Made by a program: the position numbers and the translations under genes. The notes under the pieces are model-generated. The model saw only the letters and a list, made by a program, of their open reading frames with translations. It had not been told where the DNA came from and did not search any database. Below, in pieces: positions 10,394 to 25,125 of a DNA stretch of 64,000 bases; within the stretch, counting starts at the first letter, position 1, and each line of letters opens with the position of its first letter. The stretch is from Chaetorhynchus papuensis (Eukaryota; Chordata; Aves; Passeriformes; Rhipiduridae), in assembly GCA_013396525.1 (NCBI GenBank), contig VWYX01000873.1, forward strand, positions 291,580-355,579. The letters are read 5' to 3'.

Positions 10394-13300
10394 AGTTTAT
10401 CAAAGCTTAGTGGATGCAGAACACGTTTGTCCCCCATTTTTCAATACTAACTGAGGTGCAAGAAGAATCTTTTGCAACACAGTCATTCAAATAAAAAGTA
10501 TGAAAAACACAAGCTATTAAACAGCAGCTCACACAGATAGTGCTGCATGCCCTGTTCACATAGCAACACCACTTTCTTCCAAACCACTTCCTGCTTGGAA
10601 AAAGCAACCCTTTTCCCAGAGACGTTATTCTGACATTCAGGTCAGCATTTCCCAAACTTCTCCAGTGATTTTTTGTGCTACTTGTTTTATCAGGGTCTAA
10701 GCTCATCTGTACCAGCACTAGCCCTCTAATCACCTGGCGACCCAGACTCCAAGATCTATTACACAAGTAGCGTGCAATACTTTTGGGGGAACGGAGTGAT
10801 ATGATCTTTCATTAGACCTATTGATTTAGCTGGAAAATCAGAGTTATTTGGACCAGGACAAGACAAAAGTGATGCCAGAAGAGAGAAGGTGGTGGTGAAT
10901 GAATAGAAAACTTGCCAGGTCTGTATCTTATTTAGATTCCAAAATATTTTGTTTTTAAGGAGGAAGTAATTGAAAGGGTAAAGGCTTGTCTGGCCGCCTA
11001 TGAAGTTACTGAGACAAATTTTCTCTGGCTGCTCCAACCTCTTCACACCCGACACAAATCACATATAAATTCAAGGGGTCTTGTCCTTGGCATTTTTCAT
11101 AAGGAGCTTCCAGGGACCCCACAGTATAACCCTTTTCGTCTGCAACACCTTCAATCTCTGTAGAAACTAGCCTCCAAGTGTATGGGGAAGCACGGGAGTC
11201 AGCTTTCTTAGGAGATCTTGAAAGTACAACCTGGGGACTCTGAAAATCATTCCTAGGACACTGCAAGATTATCACAATCACCCCTCCATTGCAATCAAGA
11301 GCAGAGATCTCTACTGTGGCATGCTCTTGGTTTCCTCCTCTTTGAAACTATCGGGGATTACTGAAACAACCACCAACTGCAGATCACCAAGACACTGTCG
11401 AAGAGCTGAAACTGATGAACAGGCAACAAAAGCAGACTCTGCTTCCTTCTATCTTCTTGTTATATCCTGGTCAGGACTTACAAGGATAACAATTTCACAA
11501 AAAGCAGAGATAAGAAGACAACTGACAACATGACATCTTTCCTCCTTATCCCTCCAGATATTGTATTGCTCCCCTGCCACTCCCCTGTGCTCATACTGGG
11601 CCAGATCTGAGCAATCCAAGCTGTTTGCTTGGGCAGCAGAGGAGAGAAGGACTGCAAGAGCCCATGGATCTGGAAAAAGAATAGGTCATGGCACAAGGCA
11701 GGGAAAAAACGGTAAACCAGGCTGATCGATTTTCATTCTCCTGATAAAGACTGCAAAGGTCCCATTTAAAAATCTTCTATTTTAATATGCTCAGCATTAG
11801 GAAAGCAGTCCACAGAGGACTTGTTTTGGTTTAAAATTCTGCTGTGGTAACATAACGTTTATTTGTGCACTGGATTTGTTGCCCTAGAGGTCTGCTATTT
11901 CCAAACTCAGCAGGCCACAGCTGATGTTCCTCATGTCATGCATAAGCATGGTTTATACAGTACAAAGCCTTACAGGATTCAAGCAGATCAATGACAAATT
12001 AGAATGAGCAGAGCGAAATGCTTCCTTTCTGCTTCACACCATGTTGGACAAGTTCCTTCCAATAAATTCTAATAGAAACATATTACAAATCTAGAATGAA
12101 ATTTAGGTATAGAAGTTCATTTCATTAATTAAGTACTTTTTAATGGCTCCTTTTGTATGAAGGTGTTTTGTTCTTCTATTCACAATCCTCACAATCCACT
12201 GTTTCAATTAAACCTCATTGTTTTCAGTATCTTTGCAGCACCTCTAAACCACAAAAGCACAGAGCATATTTTAAGGAAAGAATCTGCTATTTTTGAGTTG
12301 TCACATGAAACTCATGAAGCAACTGGGATTTCTCTCAAATGCTTTTCAAATGGGCCTTGTTGAACTCAACTTGTAGCCTTAACTCAATTTCCATCTTCTA
12401 TGTGGCATAAGTAACACAAGGCAAACACTAGGGACGAGGCAGTGACAGTTTGCTCATGCCCCTTCTCAAAATTCATGTTTAAAGCAGATACTTCCTCAAA
12501 CATTCAGAAATAGCAGGAGACTTCTTACTGAACAGCAAGGCAGGCAAAGTGTGCCTGTCCTTGAGGGAAACGAAAAGGAGAACAGAAACAGACAGCGGTG
12601 AGGCAACGGGTCCCCGTGTTGCTGGAGAAGCAACAACTTAAAGCACAATCCTGTAAAACCTGTTTCCTGAACAGCTGACTGGAATGTCACATTGCACTTA
12701 AGAGACAAGTGAGACAATTTTGTTAAACTCATCAGTGATCAGGAATGATTCAGAACAAGGGTCCAGGGATCTAAATGAGCCTAGTATTTTCAGGGCTAAT
12801 ATTAATAAATTGCTTTACACTTGTGCCATCAATTGTTTAAAGCTTCTTGCAAGGCCACATATCTTGTTTCCAAGAAAATGTGCTCACAGCTACAAATTAA
12901 GAGGTGACATGAACAATAAATTCCAACATCTGACCATCACTAGCATCCTCACCTTGCAACTACAGCACAGGAGGCATAAATATGAACAAGAACTTGCAAG
13001 CGTAATTTTAATTTCTCTTTTTTTCTTTACTTGAATTAGCGTTGCCACTAAATGCGGCTGTTAGAAATCTTTGCCTCCATACCAAAAAACCCCACTGTCT
13101 TTAGCAAAGCAGCTCGAAGGTCCTGTGGGAACGCAGTTTTACTGAAATAGTCTGACAAATTAAAATGAATGTTTACTGAAGTTCATGTTTTAAGAGCAGG
13201 TGCATCCTTGCTCATGTTACTCAATTGTTAGCTTTGAACCTTGTCATCCTGATAAGAGTTCTTTTGCCTTCTATCAGATATGCAGTTCATAAGCTAAAGA

Positions 13301-14372
13301 CTCTACACAAATGACAGAAAACAAATACCCTGCATCCCATCCCACATGTCAACTGCAGTTCTCACCTGCACTGAAGTCTGAAAGACAACGCAATAAATAA
13401 CCTCAAAGTAACACAACAATGACTGCACAGGGCTATTTAAATCTTTCAGCATTTCCCTTCAAGCATGCTGTAACTATGTGACTGCAGGACTTCCACTGAC
13501 TGACTGCTCACAGCTTTGGGTCACCACCCAACTGGGAATCGAGACAGCTCGGCTGGGGGTGAAGCTGCTTCAGTTCTGTTGCTCCTGGCATGGCCTGCAG
13601 TGCTGTGCACTGTTAACCAAGCTCTACTGACATCCATCCTAGAGACAGCTGGATTTTAAAGACAGATGAAGTAATTCTTGAGTAAATACAGATGACTGGT
13701 TTTCCAACATCTCTTGCTGTCCTGGGCAAATGCCAGGATACAATGTAGAATACTGGGCCTGACTCAGGTTTTTCAGTTGTGAAATTTAAGTTAGAATATT
13801 GGAAATCAGAAGCAGCTCCTTTGACATTACTAGCATTACATATGTAAAATGGAGCACTACTGAAGCAACGGTACTACTTTCAAAGAGCCTATTACTGTAC
13901 CTCTTACTGGCAATCCAGTATTCCCTTATTGCTCAATTACTGGCTGCTATATTAATATTTCTATACAAACACATTTAAATTACCAGTGTCTGGAGAAGGA
14001 AGGAAGAACCTAAGCATCAGATAAGTGCATTATACTAAAATATCTGTGTAAAGGATTTTACCTATGAAGAATGTTTTCTCTATAGTCTCTTAAAGCAATA
14101 GAGCCACAGCTGTGAGAGAGAGCACCTCTGCAAAAAGATTGTAGCTGAGATCTACAGGCAAATTAATTCATCAGCCAACAGCTGAACAGGGACTTGCCTG
14201 ATAGACAGAGGTGTCTAGTAAGAGGAAATAGCACCAGAAATATAATTTATTGCCCTAATTTCAGGCTTCCTGTGTATCAAACTGGCTTTAAAGCCTCAAA
14301 GTTTATTGGTACATACTTATTTTTTTATCTATCCCCTGAAGAGGAACTAAACTATTAGCTAACCAAGACGAT

Positions 14373-14374
<2 letters not shown>

Positions 14375-14398
<24 letters not shown>
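14375..14398. repeat. Poly(A) tract, 24 nt
   Basis: This is the longest homopolymer in the window: 24 A followed by the A-rich 'gaagaaagaaaaag'. I looked for a retrocopy body or a SINE upstream of it and recognised none, so it is called as a simple repeat. Confidence 0.95.
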
Positions 14399-14403
<5 letters not shown>

Positions 14404-17400
14404 AAGAAAAAGTCACGCACATCATGGAGTATCAAACACATTCTCTGCAAACAGCTCAGGCAGTTTGAGCTGTAGAAGCTCCACCGCTGCTACTACTAAG
14501 CAGAAGGTCAAATAGACTCTACTTACAGTTTTTAAAATGACACTTGTTTTACAAAGGTTACAGGTCTTCCGTAATCCTGAGCTATGTTAGACGTGGAGTG
14601 AGGTGAACTACTTACAAAGACCATCTACGCTCTAGAATATTCATTTCACTAGTTTTGAAAACAAGTATGAAGACCTGTGTCTTCAGAACTATGAATCCCA
14701 TATCCCTGAGGACAATGTCTTTCTCACTCATACGCCCCAACTCCACTTCCACCCCTCCACTTCCTTCTTTTAAGGAGTCTCTTTTCATTTCAGTTTTGCA
14801 TTTAGAATGACAATCATTTCACACCCACAAAAACACAGGTGTTACAGCAGGCACCATCTCTTCCCACAGCAGACTGCATGACCATTTGCAAAAAAAGCAG
14901 ATTCCACTTCAGGTGAAACTGTAAAGACCCTCAGAAAAGAAATGCAGCTTCAGTTGCAACATTTAGATGTGTCACAAGGGAGAGGTCCTTTGACCTGAAG
15001 CATACTTTCAATGGGTATTTTTTGTAATTGTATAGATACATAAACAATAAATATATGTATACATGTTACAAAACCACCACTCATACTGGCAATTAATAAA
15101 CTAACTAAGCACTGATCATGGCAATTTGAAACTTCTTCCCCACTTCTTAGTCTGACATATAATGAATGCTGATAAATGAAATATAGAGGAGCATTCAGAA
15201 ATTCTGCTATTTTAAATTACGTAAGCGCATGTATGAATAAAATGTTTGAATAAATAAACTTGATTATGTCTTTAAATACTAGATAAGAGAAACAGCTACT
15301 GCTAATATGAAGTACATGCCTGAGATAATTTCAAAAATCTGGTTTGTTCTCAGCCAATCCTGAATTTTAAGGTTCATGCACTTATGACCACTCTTGGCAG
15401 ATTTATCTTACATCTATCTTGTCATTGAGTGTTACACTATCGATAACATCAAAGTTAATCAATCACAAAGTACCGGCACTACACAGCACTGGGATTTTCA
15501 GCTGTGCTTTAAGGACAGAGACATTCCAACTACTTTCCTCTTACTCTGAATTTCTTGACAGAGGCCCAACACAAAATGGTTTCTGTCACCAAATCTCTGG
15601 GGCTTAAATGAGGATTCACCTCATCTACTCGAACCCCCTGAAAGCTGAAGCCTACCCTGAGTTAGTGATCCAGGTTCCCACTACAATGGGAGCAATGGGC
15701 AGGCAATTTAAGAGGATGAGTCACTGTGCTTTAGGAGGATGTTTAGAAGAGAGGCTGAATTACCATCTAGAAAGGTTTTCTCTTTCCATCAAGAGTGAGC
15801 CTGGGTGACAAATTTAGCTCAGACCACCCTCCTCTCCTGTACCCCTCTCACAGCATCGGCAAATACAAATTCCAGCGCAGTGAGTGTTACTGAATCTTCT
15901 CTAGAAGTGAACCAGGACTGTCTCTCAGTCACTCATGGATGCTTAGAGACATGGGGGCACTGCAAGTTAACACATGCAAAATTCACATGCACAGACATTC
16001 CCAGCACGGTGGTATTCTGGGACTAATCACAAGTGAACTGATCTAGCAGCACTTCGTCTTTTACAAAGAAAGCTCTAAAAAGATCCCGGACCATTATCTG
16101 CATTTCCAGCATACTGCTGTTTACACTGGAATTCTGCAACAAAAAAAAATGTCAAACCAAATTCATGCTTTGACTGATGGAGGAAGGTGGAACTGAAGGG
16201 AGGTCATAGAGAAATATGTTGCAGTGTTTCTCACTCCAAAGAGAGATCCCTTTCTTAAGGAGGAGTTGTTTTGATTTGAATTACAAAAAACTTTTTGTGA
16301 AGTGAAAGACAGGCCTGTGCTGCAGAGGGGCCATTGTCTCTTCTCTACCATTGCCCTGACCTCTGCTAGCCCCTCCTCCCCTAAGTCACTAATATTTGCG
16401 TTCTCAGGCAGGTCAGAAGATCCCAATTCACTTCAGGGCCCCAAAAGCTACACTTCTCACCTCTGAAATCCGTCAGGACTCATTGCTATTAATTTCTGCA
16501 TATCTCCTTTACCCTGACTTCTCTTGACTCCTCTTCATGCTCCCCCTCCTGTAAAATGCTATCTCATTATTGTACACTTAAAAAAACCCCAACAAACCCT
16601 CCTCTTCTTTCCTTAAGCATGCCCTTTTGTGAGTATCTATGCCTGGATGATTCCAGCCCATTCTAATATCAATAGAAAACGTATTTGTTTGGATTTTCAA
16701 AGGAACTTTAGAAAGCTACATGCCTAATTCTCTCAAGCCTTTGGAATATTCTCCCTTTTACTGGCCTCTTCAGGTCATTTTCCCTGTTCTACCATCATGA
16801 GATGATTTAATCATCTTACTGTACCACAGCACTCTTCAAAATGCTTTCAGGACACAGTTTGGTTGAACAGTGTGGTTTACTTCATTCCACTCTTATGCAG
16901 AGAAATAAATCCGGACAAGTCTATGTCTGCTTAGTCTTTGTGGTACTTTAACAAAAGTTTGTTTCAGAAGTAAAGGGCCCAGTAAACAACACGTGAATTT
17001 TTCAGGATTTGACTCCTATTATTTACATTCACTGTATTCATAGTGGAGAGATGCTTGCAGATTGTAACCAGTTCTAGATTAGAGGTGGCTCCAACTACTA
17101 AGATCCTATCAGCACCAGGGGATGTTTACTCAGGTTTCGGGCTCTACACAGCTACCCCTTTTTCAAGAGGGAGGTAGAAGCATCAGAGACTAGAAACATC
17201 AAGTGGTATCCAAAAAAAGTAAAATCAAGATGATGAATGAAACTGTACCAAAATTTAGAATTTCTCCAAATAATATTTCAGGATAACAATCTAAGCTGAA
17301 GAACTTGGATATCAGAAAGACTGTTCTCTTCCTCTTCTACTCTCCTTCCAGTGATGGTGTCTTAATACATTAAGCATTAAATAGACAACACAGAGGAAAA

Positions 17401-18980
17401 CTTTAAAATTGAATCTAGTCCCCTAGAGTCCATGGAATAGTCTTCATTAGTTGCAGCACAGTGTAGGACTTCACCTAACTGAAGCAGACCGGTTCAGCTG
17501 ACTGCCGCCAGTTCGCTGACACTTGCTCTAAACTACCTGTGAATCTACACTGGGCCCAAATAGCATCATCTCGGGTGACCCACAGACTTGATCTACATTG
17601 CAAACATGAAACAAAAGCCCGGGATCTTATTTCCCTAGGAACGCTGTCCATGCCCTGGCGATATGTACTTAAGATTGTCTCTCAAAAGCCAGTTTAGCAT
17701 CCGACTTCAGATCTAAATATTGAGATTGTTTCCACAGGTTCCTTCTCAAGGGCAGGTCTATCTGGCCTCATTTCACACAGATACACCTGAACCTTGGCCA
17801 CTGCTTTTGTCTCTCTAAAGTATCGGTCGTTATTGTCTCTTAGCAACAGATGGGAGACAATTCCCTGAGAAAAGAAAACAAAAGGAGCAATTCTAACCTC
17901 CAACACAGTGCATTTATACTTCCTACCACAGGAAAGAAAGGAACACGGCTTTTGAGTTGCCACTTTCTTTGCATGTGCTTCACCCTCGCCCGCTTAATGC
18001 ACTTGCACACACAGACGGGTTGCACGCACAGCTGCACTTGCAAAATCTGCCTTGATGTATTTGCAATTATTTACACACAAAAAAAGAGGAAAAGAAAAAA
18101 AGAAATAGCATCTTTCACACGTTGGTTTAAAAAAAAAAATTAGACAAATGAACCTCACAAGTACATTTTTATTACTACCCCAGAGCAGGAACAAAAAGTT
18201 CGGCTGAAGGTCCAGCAGCTGCTCTGAGCTGGTTTTCCTAACCAGTCTGCACCATTTTGAAGTGTGCACTACCTGATTGTTCACGGGAATGGCTCAGAGT
18301 TTTCCCACCAGCTTGTCTATACTGCAATACAGTGGAGAGCACAGACTGTTTGGGAAAAAACAGGCATGAGAAAATCCTTAATTAATTATGAAATAAAATG
18401 CCAAAATTTTAACAAAATCAGAAATCTCCCTGAAGGCAGACAGTGTTATTCATGGGCCTTGGGGTTTTTTCTTCTCTTTCAGAAACAGCACTACAGCCCT
18501 AAAGCCCACTGCAGAGTGGTCTAGAGCCAACCTCTGGCCACAGGGCACCTCAGAAGGCTTATTCATGCCAGGGTTCCTGCCCAGCTTTACACACCTAGAA
18601 CATTTAGGCTATTCAAAAACGCACCCATTTGGGGTACCCAGACAGACCTAAACTCTTCACCCAATACTCACTGGTAACCAGTCACATTTCCTCTTGGACA
18701 AGTGGAAAATTATGCCATTTTGTCAGGTCTAAGAGCTAGATGAGTCTAAAATTACTGCCTGTCCCATGGCCCCAAGCCAGCCCAGAGCCGGGTTTCATAG
18801 TTCCCCTTCAAATACATTTGTTTTCTAGTAACAGACTGAAGAAAACCTCTCTCTCATTGTGGCATTCCTTCTCTGCACACACGTTCTTGCAGAACACAAT
18901 CATATCACACACAGACTTCAACTCCGGCTTCCTGTGAAACAGAGCGAAGAATTAGACCATTATATTTAAAACATAAAGGG

Positions 18981-19215
18981 GAAGTTGAGCTGACGAGGCT
19001 TGCTGCAGCCCCTGAACTGAAGGGCTCCAGCAGGCAGACTGCCCTCCCCAGCCTTCCCATGGCCTCTGACTGGCCTGGAGGGTCTGCGAGGCCACGCTGC
19101 TACCGCCGGGCCCTGCAGCTTGCAGGAAAAGGCCAGCTCCACTCCGAGCTATTCACAGCTGACGGGCCCAGTGCTCTGGGTTGTGGCAGGAGGGCGGTGT
19201 TGCTGGCTGTGTTTC
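18981..19215. other. GC-rich intronic block
   Basis: About 235 bp of clearly GC-rich sequence sits in AT-rich intron 1, with scattered CpGs ('gacgagg', 'gcgaggccacgctg', 'ccgccggg', 'gacggg', 'ggcggtg'). It is flanked by plain AT-rich DNA on both sides, has no repeat signature I recognise and no convincing ORF. A conserved regulatory element is a reasonable guess; a decayed insertion is the alternative. Confidence 0.4.
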
Positions 19216-22200
19216 TAATCTATGCATAGTCTAGAGCAAAGCTAAAAATGTAGCTTTGATAAACGCTTTCTTTTTTTTTACAGAGGTGCAAATAGATGGG
19301 AAAGCTTAAAGGAAATTACTAAAATTTTAATTTTAGAAGGGGCTTGGTGATCAAAATAATTTTTTCAAAGTATTATGATGCTTTTAAATGAAAACCAGAC
19401 AAAATTTGACCTTCTTTCCTCTGAAGTCAAGTGTGTTACATTGCTACGAAACATGAAGCAAAACTCTCCAATCCTAATCTGTTTCTGCAACCTGCCCTTT
19501 TCTCAGTACTGCCACAGCCTTCTCCCCTGCCTTACAAAAACAATTATTAAAGCAGCTTGGGGACCTACCACCAGGACAGTCCTCTAGAAACTGGAACAAC
19601 TATTTTCAATGTAGGTATCTCATATCTGAAGATCTGCAGTTAGGATTAGGTACGACCACTCCATCCAGCCACAGGAATTGTCCCTGCTGAAGAAAGGGGA
19701 CCAACCATACTGCCTGCATGCCAATGCACTGGCTGGTGAGTTTAGCAAACCATTCATTCAGGCTGCCATCTTCTCTTCTCCAATACTTCCCCTCAGCTGC
19801 CTTTTCATTAGAGACTAAATAGTAGCACCTACTATCTAGCAAAGAAATTCACACAAGGAGTCCCCTTTAGAGCCAATACTCCTGCCATTCATCCTATCTG
19901 CCAGTGCAGCAGCTCCCAATCCATCGCCAGTCACCTCAGACACTGCTGGCACTACTTCCCCCAAGGATCCATCTCTATCAGTCCAAAGAACAAATCTCTA
20001 AATATGCTGCCAAAGCCAATAGCTGGTTTAAACCTTATCTACCACATTTACACACTGGATTGAATTTAGCCTTTGCAAGAGTCCCAACTGCATTTGTGAA
20101 CTCAGCTGATTGCCAGTTACTGAGTGCTCACACATAGCAGGGCTTTTATTTGTAATAAAATATTTAGAGTGGAAAAACACCACAGAATTTAATAAAAGAA
20201 ACACTCTCAGACTGCCAGTGCCTTGTGGTGCATCTGTGCAGATGCTTGGAATTCCCTACATAAATAAAGCTGGAATTTAAAGTTCTGCCAATTAAATAAA
20301 TGTCTGTTTCAACTCGGTTTTGTATTAAAACAGTAACCAATTTTACTTATACAAAATAAAGTGTGAAGTCCTGGATTATAAATAGGCTCCATTTGTGGAT
20401 GTCTTTTCACAGCTACTCTGCCTAAATAGCTGACTGTTCAGAGAAAAAAACACACCAAATTTGCATAACTAAGCACAACTGCATTAGCCAACTTAAAAGG
20501 CAAAATACACACACAAAGTTGCATTTAGACATCAGACATCTTAAAAAAGTGTTGGTCATTCCCATAGAAAATGCAATAAATCTAAAAGCGTTTTAAGAAT
20601 AGGTGTTTAGAAGCTTATAGAGGCAGCATATTTTCTAGTGAACTGTTTCAGTCTTTGCACAGTAAAGGTACCAGGAAATTCTGGATGTTCCATCAACTGT
20701 CACATCAATACAGGATCCTTTATCAAAACCTTTTATATTTGAGCCATGTACCAAATTAAGGAACTGTGTTTAAATGCACTACAGATGGTGGACAAAGCAA
20801 AAACAGGAGGAAAACTGGAACTGCAACCCTTCCTTCTCTGCTAACAGCCTAAGCAGAGTGTCCTGCTCTCTTGTACTCTGGGAATCACTCTTTTGAACTG
20901 GGAAGAGCCCACCTTCCTTTTTTCAATCTACTGACACTGAAAGCTGTCCTGTGGTTTTCTTGGGAGGAAAGCTTAGAATACTCTCTGCTAGTCTTCTAGC
21001 AGGAAGCAGAAGAGAAGCAAAACAAGAAATGACATAAAAATCTCCAGGGCACTTAACTGAACCTTGAAAAACTAACACAAAGCTCTGACATCAGTATCCC
21101 TGACAACACAAAATCAGCCATGCCAAAGCATAGGGCCTTGTTCTTGCTGTCAGCCACTTGGGACTGAAAGCAGGTAACACAAAACACCCATGAGAAACAT
21201 TGACAAACCACAGCAGGAAGTAATAAGCACAGGATGTCACAAGAAGTATTTCTATTTATTTTACTTTAATTCACCTCTGAAAAAAGTAAAATCTTTAGGG
21301 CAATGCTCTGCTGAAAGCACCTCATAGCCAGGAGCACATCACCACTATAGCTAGGTGGCTGTGTATGATTGGATTCTGATGCTTACTATCTTTTCAGTTT
21401 TAATGGAAAATATGGTTACTCATGCTATTAGTGCCTCCAGATTTGAGTGGAGCCGATAAGCATTACAATCCCTTTATATATACACTGGCAAAGTGGCTGG
21501 AGTTTTTGCTTTGACTTTTATTTCTCCTCTAGTAGGATGGTCCTCGAGGCACTGCAAGATACCTCCATGGGAGAGGTCTGCTCAAAGCCCTTTTCAGTGA
21601 CTCCTGGCTCTCTCCAGCTAGCAATCCAAACGTTTGTTGGCTTCACTTGCTGTTCTACAAAGCAACATAAGGCAAGATGTGATTACCCACAAGTCTCTAT
21701 GATACTCCTTGTTTTATTACTCCTAGCAAATGGAGTAGAAAACAGTAAAAGCAAAGCATTTGATTACTGCTTGCTAAGTACGGAACCTGTACAGAACCTC
21801 TTTATTTTTTGAATACCGCAGTAAAGCTATGCATGACCATTTGGTTTGAAACAGACCACACAAATTACTCCCTGCTCACTGTATTGACTCTCAGCTGGTT
21901 GCTCTTCTATCACTAGCACCATACAATAAAGCACCAATCTCTGTTTCAAATGCACATGCTGATTGAATGGGCATTATTCTACAGAATTAGGAAGTGCTGA
22001 CCTCAGTGACAGGTCCCTTGGTATTGATGGGATTTCTGGCTCATTATCATAGTGCTAATTTACATGGCTTTTATTCCATCACTCCCAATGCCTTGTCAAT
22101 TACTGATTGGAAAGGCAGGCTGGTACCTCATCTTTACCTTACTCCTTGCCCTGGGGCTGCCAGCAATGCTTCTAATTACAGAACTGTCACAAACCAAACT

Positions 22201-24070
22201 CCATCTTTAGGGCAGAACTCTTACAAGAGTGGGCCACACATGAAGCAATGCCAGAAATCTTCTGAGATGTAACCCATGGCCCTGAATCCAAGGTCCTCCT
22301 GGCATTATAGTGCTGCTGGCACTTCATACAGGAGGCAGAAAGCTAATAGCAATGACCGTTCTGAATCTAGATGATTAATTATGGTGGTCATTACTTACAA
22401 AACCATCCCATTATTCTAGCATTCCCTTCAAAAAACATTGTTTTAAATTAAATATAACATTACTACTCTTATTACCCAAATGAAGTAATTTCTAGGAAAT
22501 GCCTTTCTTCCATCATAGATGACGTTGACATTTTTTATTTTCTAAGTATTTAATCTTTCATGTCTGAATGCTGAAGCAACAAAATAACCCCAGGTTTATT
22601 TCAGGAAAATCTGCTTTGAGTGCTAGTTGGATTTGTCATTTTTTCTACAAAAGCTTAATAAATTATTACTAATTTGTAAGGGAGAGATGACATGGTTCAA
22701 GCAAACTCTGCAAAACACTAGACTATTTCAAAAACCTCTGTAAAACAAATAGAACATTGATCGTATTAATATAGGCCAAAACTAAGTCTTTTCAGGCAAT
22801 TATGACAGGAACTTTGACCAGAAACCGGGTAACAAAGTAAAAAGAAATCCTAGTACAGCTGGTAATGAACAAAGACATGCTAAAGATACTGAAGCCCACT
22901 GTTCTCATCAGAATACCTTCATGACACCTATATACACATTTCACAATTATCCAAAAGGGTCGGGTAAAAGGAGATACAGCACGAGTTTCTTTTCCAGAAA
23001 CAGCAGAAGGAACAACAGAGGATATGGGTGAAAGAGACAGGCAGACCTGTGAAGAAGTGAGGTGTGTGAACAGAAGGCCAACTTTTCCTCACAAGTTTTC
23101 ACATGTTGCCCTGGCATAAGATAGCACTGAAATGCTAATGAGCCTGCACCTGAGGAGAGTGACTGCAGAGGTTCCATGCTTAAAATTTAGAATATGCCTA
23201 AATGCTGTCTCTGAAATTATTTATTAATTTCTACCTAAGACAGAATTAAATGCTGTCTTTGACATGATAAAATAAGTGATGGTAGTAATATGAGCACTGT
23301 CCAGGAACATGTTGACACACCTTGAGAAGATTTCTGCACTCCATTGCTTCTTTTTTCACTCTTTGATAAACCCAGTTATAACATCCTTGCTTTTAGGTCT
23401 ATAACACATGATGGGATGTTTTGTTCTAGTTTAGTGGCAAAAGGAAAGCGAATGCATCCTTTGTATATCAGAAAGTGGTTTTTCTCCTAATGGGTCAGGT
23501 TTTTCCCAGGCCTCACAAGGACAGGGAACACAACCTACCCCTGGCTCCATGGTGCCAGTTCATGGAGGTCTCTAAAGACAGCAGACACGTCTGACTGCCC
23601 TGTGTCTTTTGGTTCACATTACTCTAAGATATGCACTTAGGTTTATGACCTGGCAGGATCTGTTCCTCTTAGTCTTGGTGCCTCTGCATTTGAATCTCCA
23701 AATTTCATGCTAAGCACTCACCACCTACCACTTTCTTAGAAAGATGTTTAATATGGGAACTCCCTGTCAGTAAGACCCTGTGTGACACAACTTGCATGTC
23801 ACACCACCAATGCAACTTACAGCTGGGTAAAAAGGATTTTAATTTTATAGAAACTACCTGTGGCTTTTACCAAGGTTTTATTTTTTAATATTAAAACGTA
23901 CATAAACATGTATACATCTTCGGTTCCTCTAACCCTTGCTACACTTTCCCTCTCTTGAGTGTCCAAGAAAGTGTGAATTGACACATCCAGGTAACCAAGG
24001 TGATCACCAAACCACAGCCAAAATGCAAGGAGTAGATTTATTTCATTACATTGCTAAAAACACTGGGCAG

Positions 24071-24168
24071 CAGAGACACACAGGCACACAGGCTCTGTTA
24101 GGCTCAGCTCATCCTGGGGCAGAGACACAAGGAGACAGACTCCATTCTGCTCAGCTCATCCCAGTGGA
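24071..24168. repeat. Diverged tandem duplication, 2 x 49 bp
   Basis: Two adjacent 49-bp units each begin 'cagagacaca' and share 'gctcagctcatcc' near the end. Their middles have diverged, so this duplication is older than the near-identical ones elsewhere in the window. Confidence 0.7.
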
Positions 24169-25059
24169 CAGTGGCAGGGGGAAGGAGGCCCTGCCTGCCC
24201 CAAAATAAAGGACTTCACACATGTAGAGTTTATCACAAGGCTGTGTGTTTATGATCTCTCTCTCCCAGCAGGAGGCTCAGGCATGTCCGTGAGAGTGTGT
24301 TATCTCTACCCAGGAATTCTACTTTTCAAACCAGGCACAGGATGAACAACACTAGGCATAATAAATGGAGTTTCCCCACACTGATACTCAGCATTCTCAG
24401 CTGTAAGGTCACTTTGAGCAAAACTATTCCCTCCTTGCCAAATCATCTGCTTTTAACCCTTTTCTCCCCACACAAGACTTGTCTGGGCTAAGAATGTCAC
24501 AGGATGTATAAAGAAACATTTTTCTTATTTGCTTCTCTCATGAGAGTCCAGCTTATTCTTATTCTTTGTGCTTCTTGTGTATTGTATCTAGAGACTTCAG
24601 CTTTCTTAAATCAACATGACTAGCCCAAGAGAAGGGAATTACTTAATCCCCTGGCAGAATACATGGGATTATTTAGAGAAATATATTTTTGCATTGATGA
24701 AAAGTAATTGTCTTTCACTGTCGGAGTTAATTTTTATTGTTTTCTAGTCACAATCCATTCCGTTAAATTTAAACACAGAATGACAAACTAGCAATTCCCG
24801 AATTTAAATCCCACCAATAAAATGGTACCATTTATAACCTGGAGTAATCCACCTACAGCCCACAGTAAATCCCATCAATTGTCCACTGGCATTTCTTCAT
24901 TTGCAAAACATAAACAGCATCATTTGTCTTCATCCTTGCCAGGACAACATAAATAATGTACAGATTTAGACAAAGCCTATCTATCCTATCTCTTAAGAGC
25001 TGTAAGGAGTAGTTCTTAAGTTATAAATAAAAGACAGCAGCAGGTCCACCTCCTCCCTT

Positions 25060-25125
25060 ATGCTGGGGGCCCCAGAGCTGGACAAAGTACCCTAGATGGG
25101 GTCTTGGGAGAGCAGAACAGAAAAC
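25060..25125 (-). mobile_element. CR1 LINE fragment
   Basis: The plus-strand text contains 'ggccccagagctggacaaa', then 'gtaccctagatggggtc' and 'gagagcagaacag'. These correspond to the complement of the internal 3' region of avian CR1, where a 'ccagagctggacacagtac' motif is followed by 'agatggggtct'. The element is therefore in minus orientation. It is a short island with no terminal octamer and no coding capacity. The edges are approximate. Confidence 0.72.
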
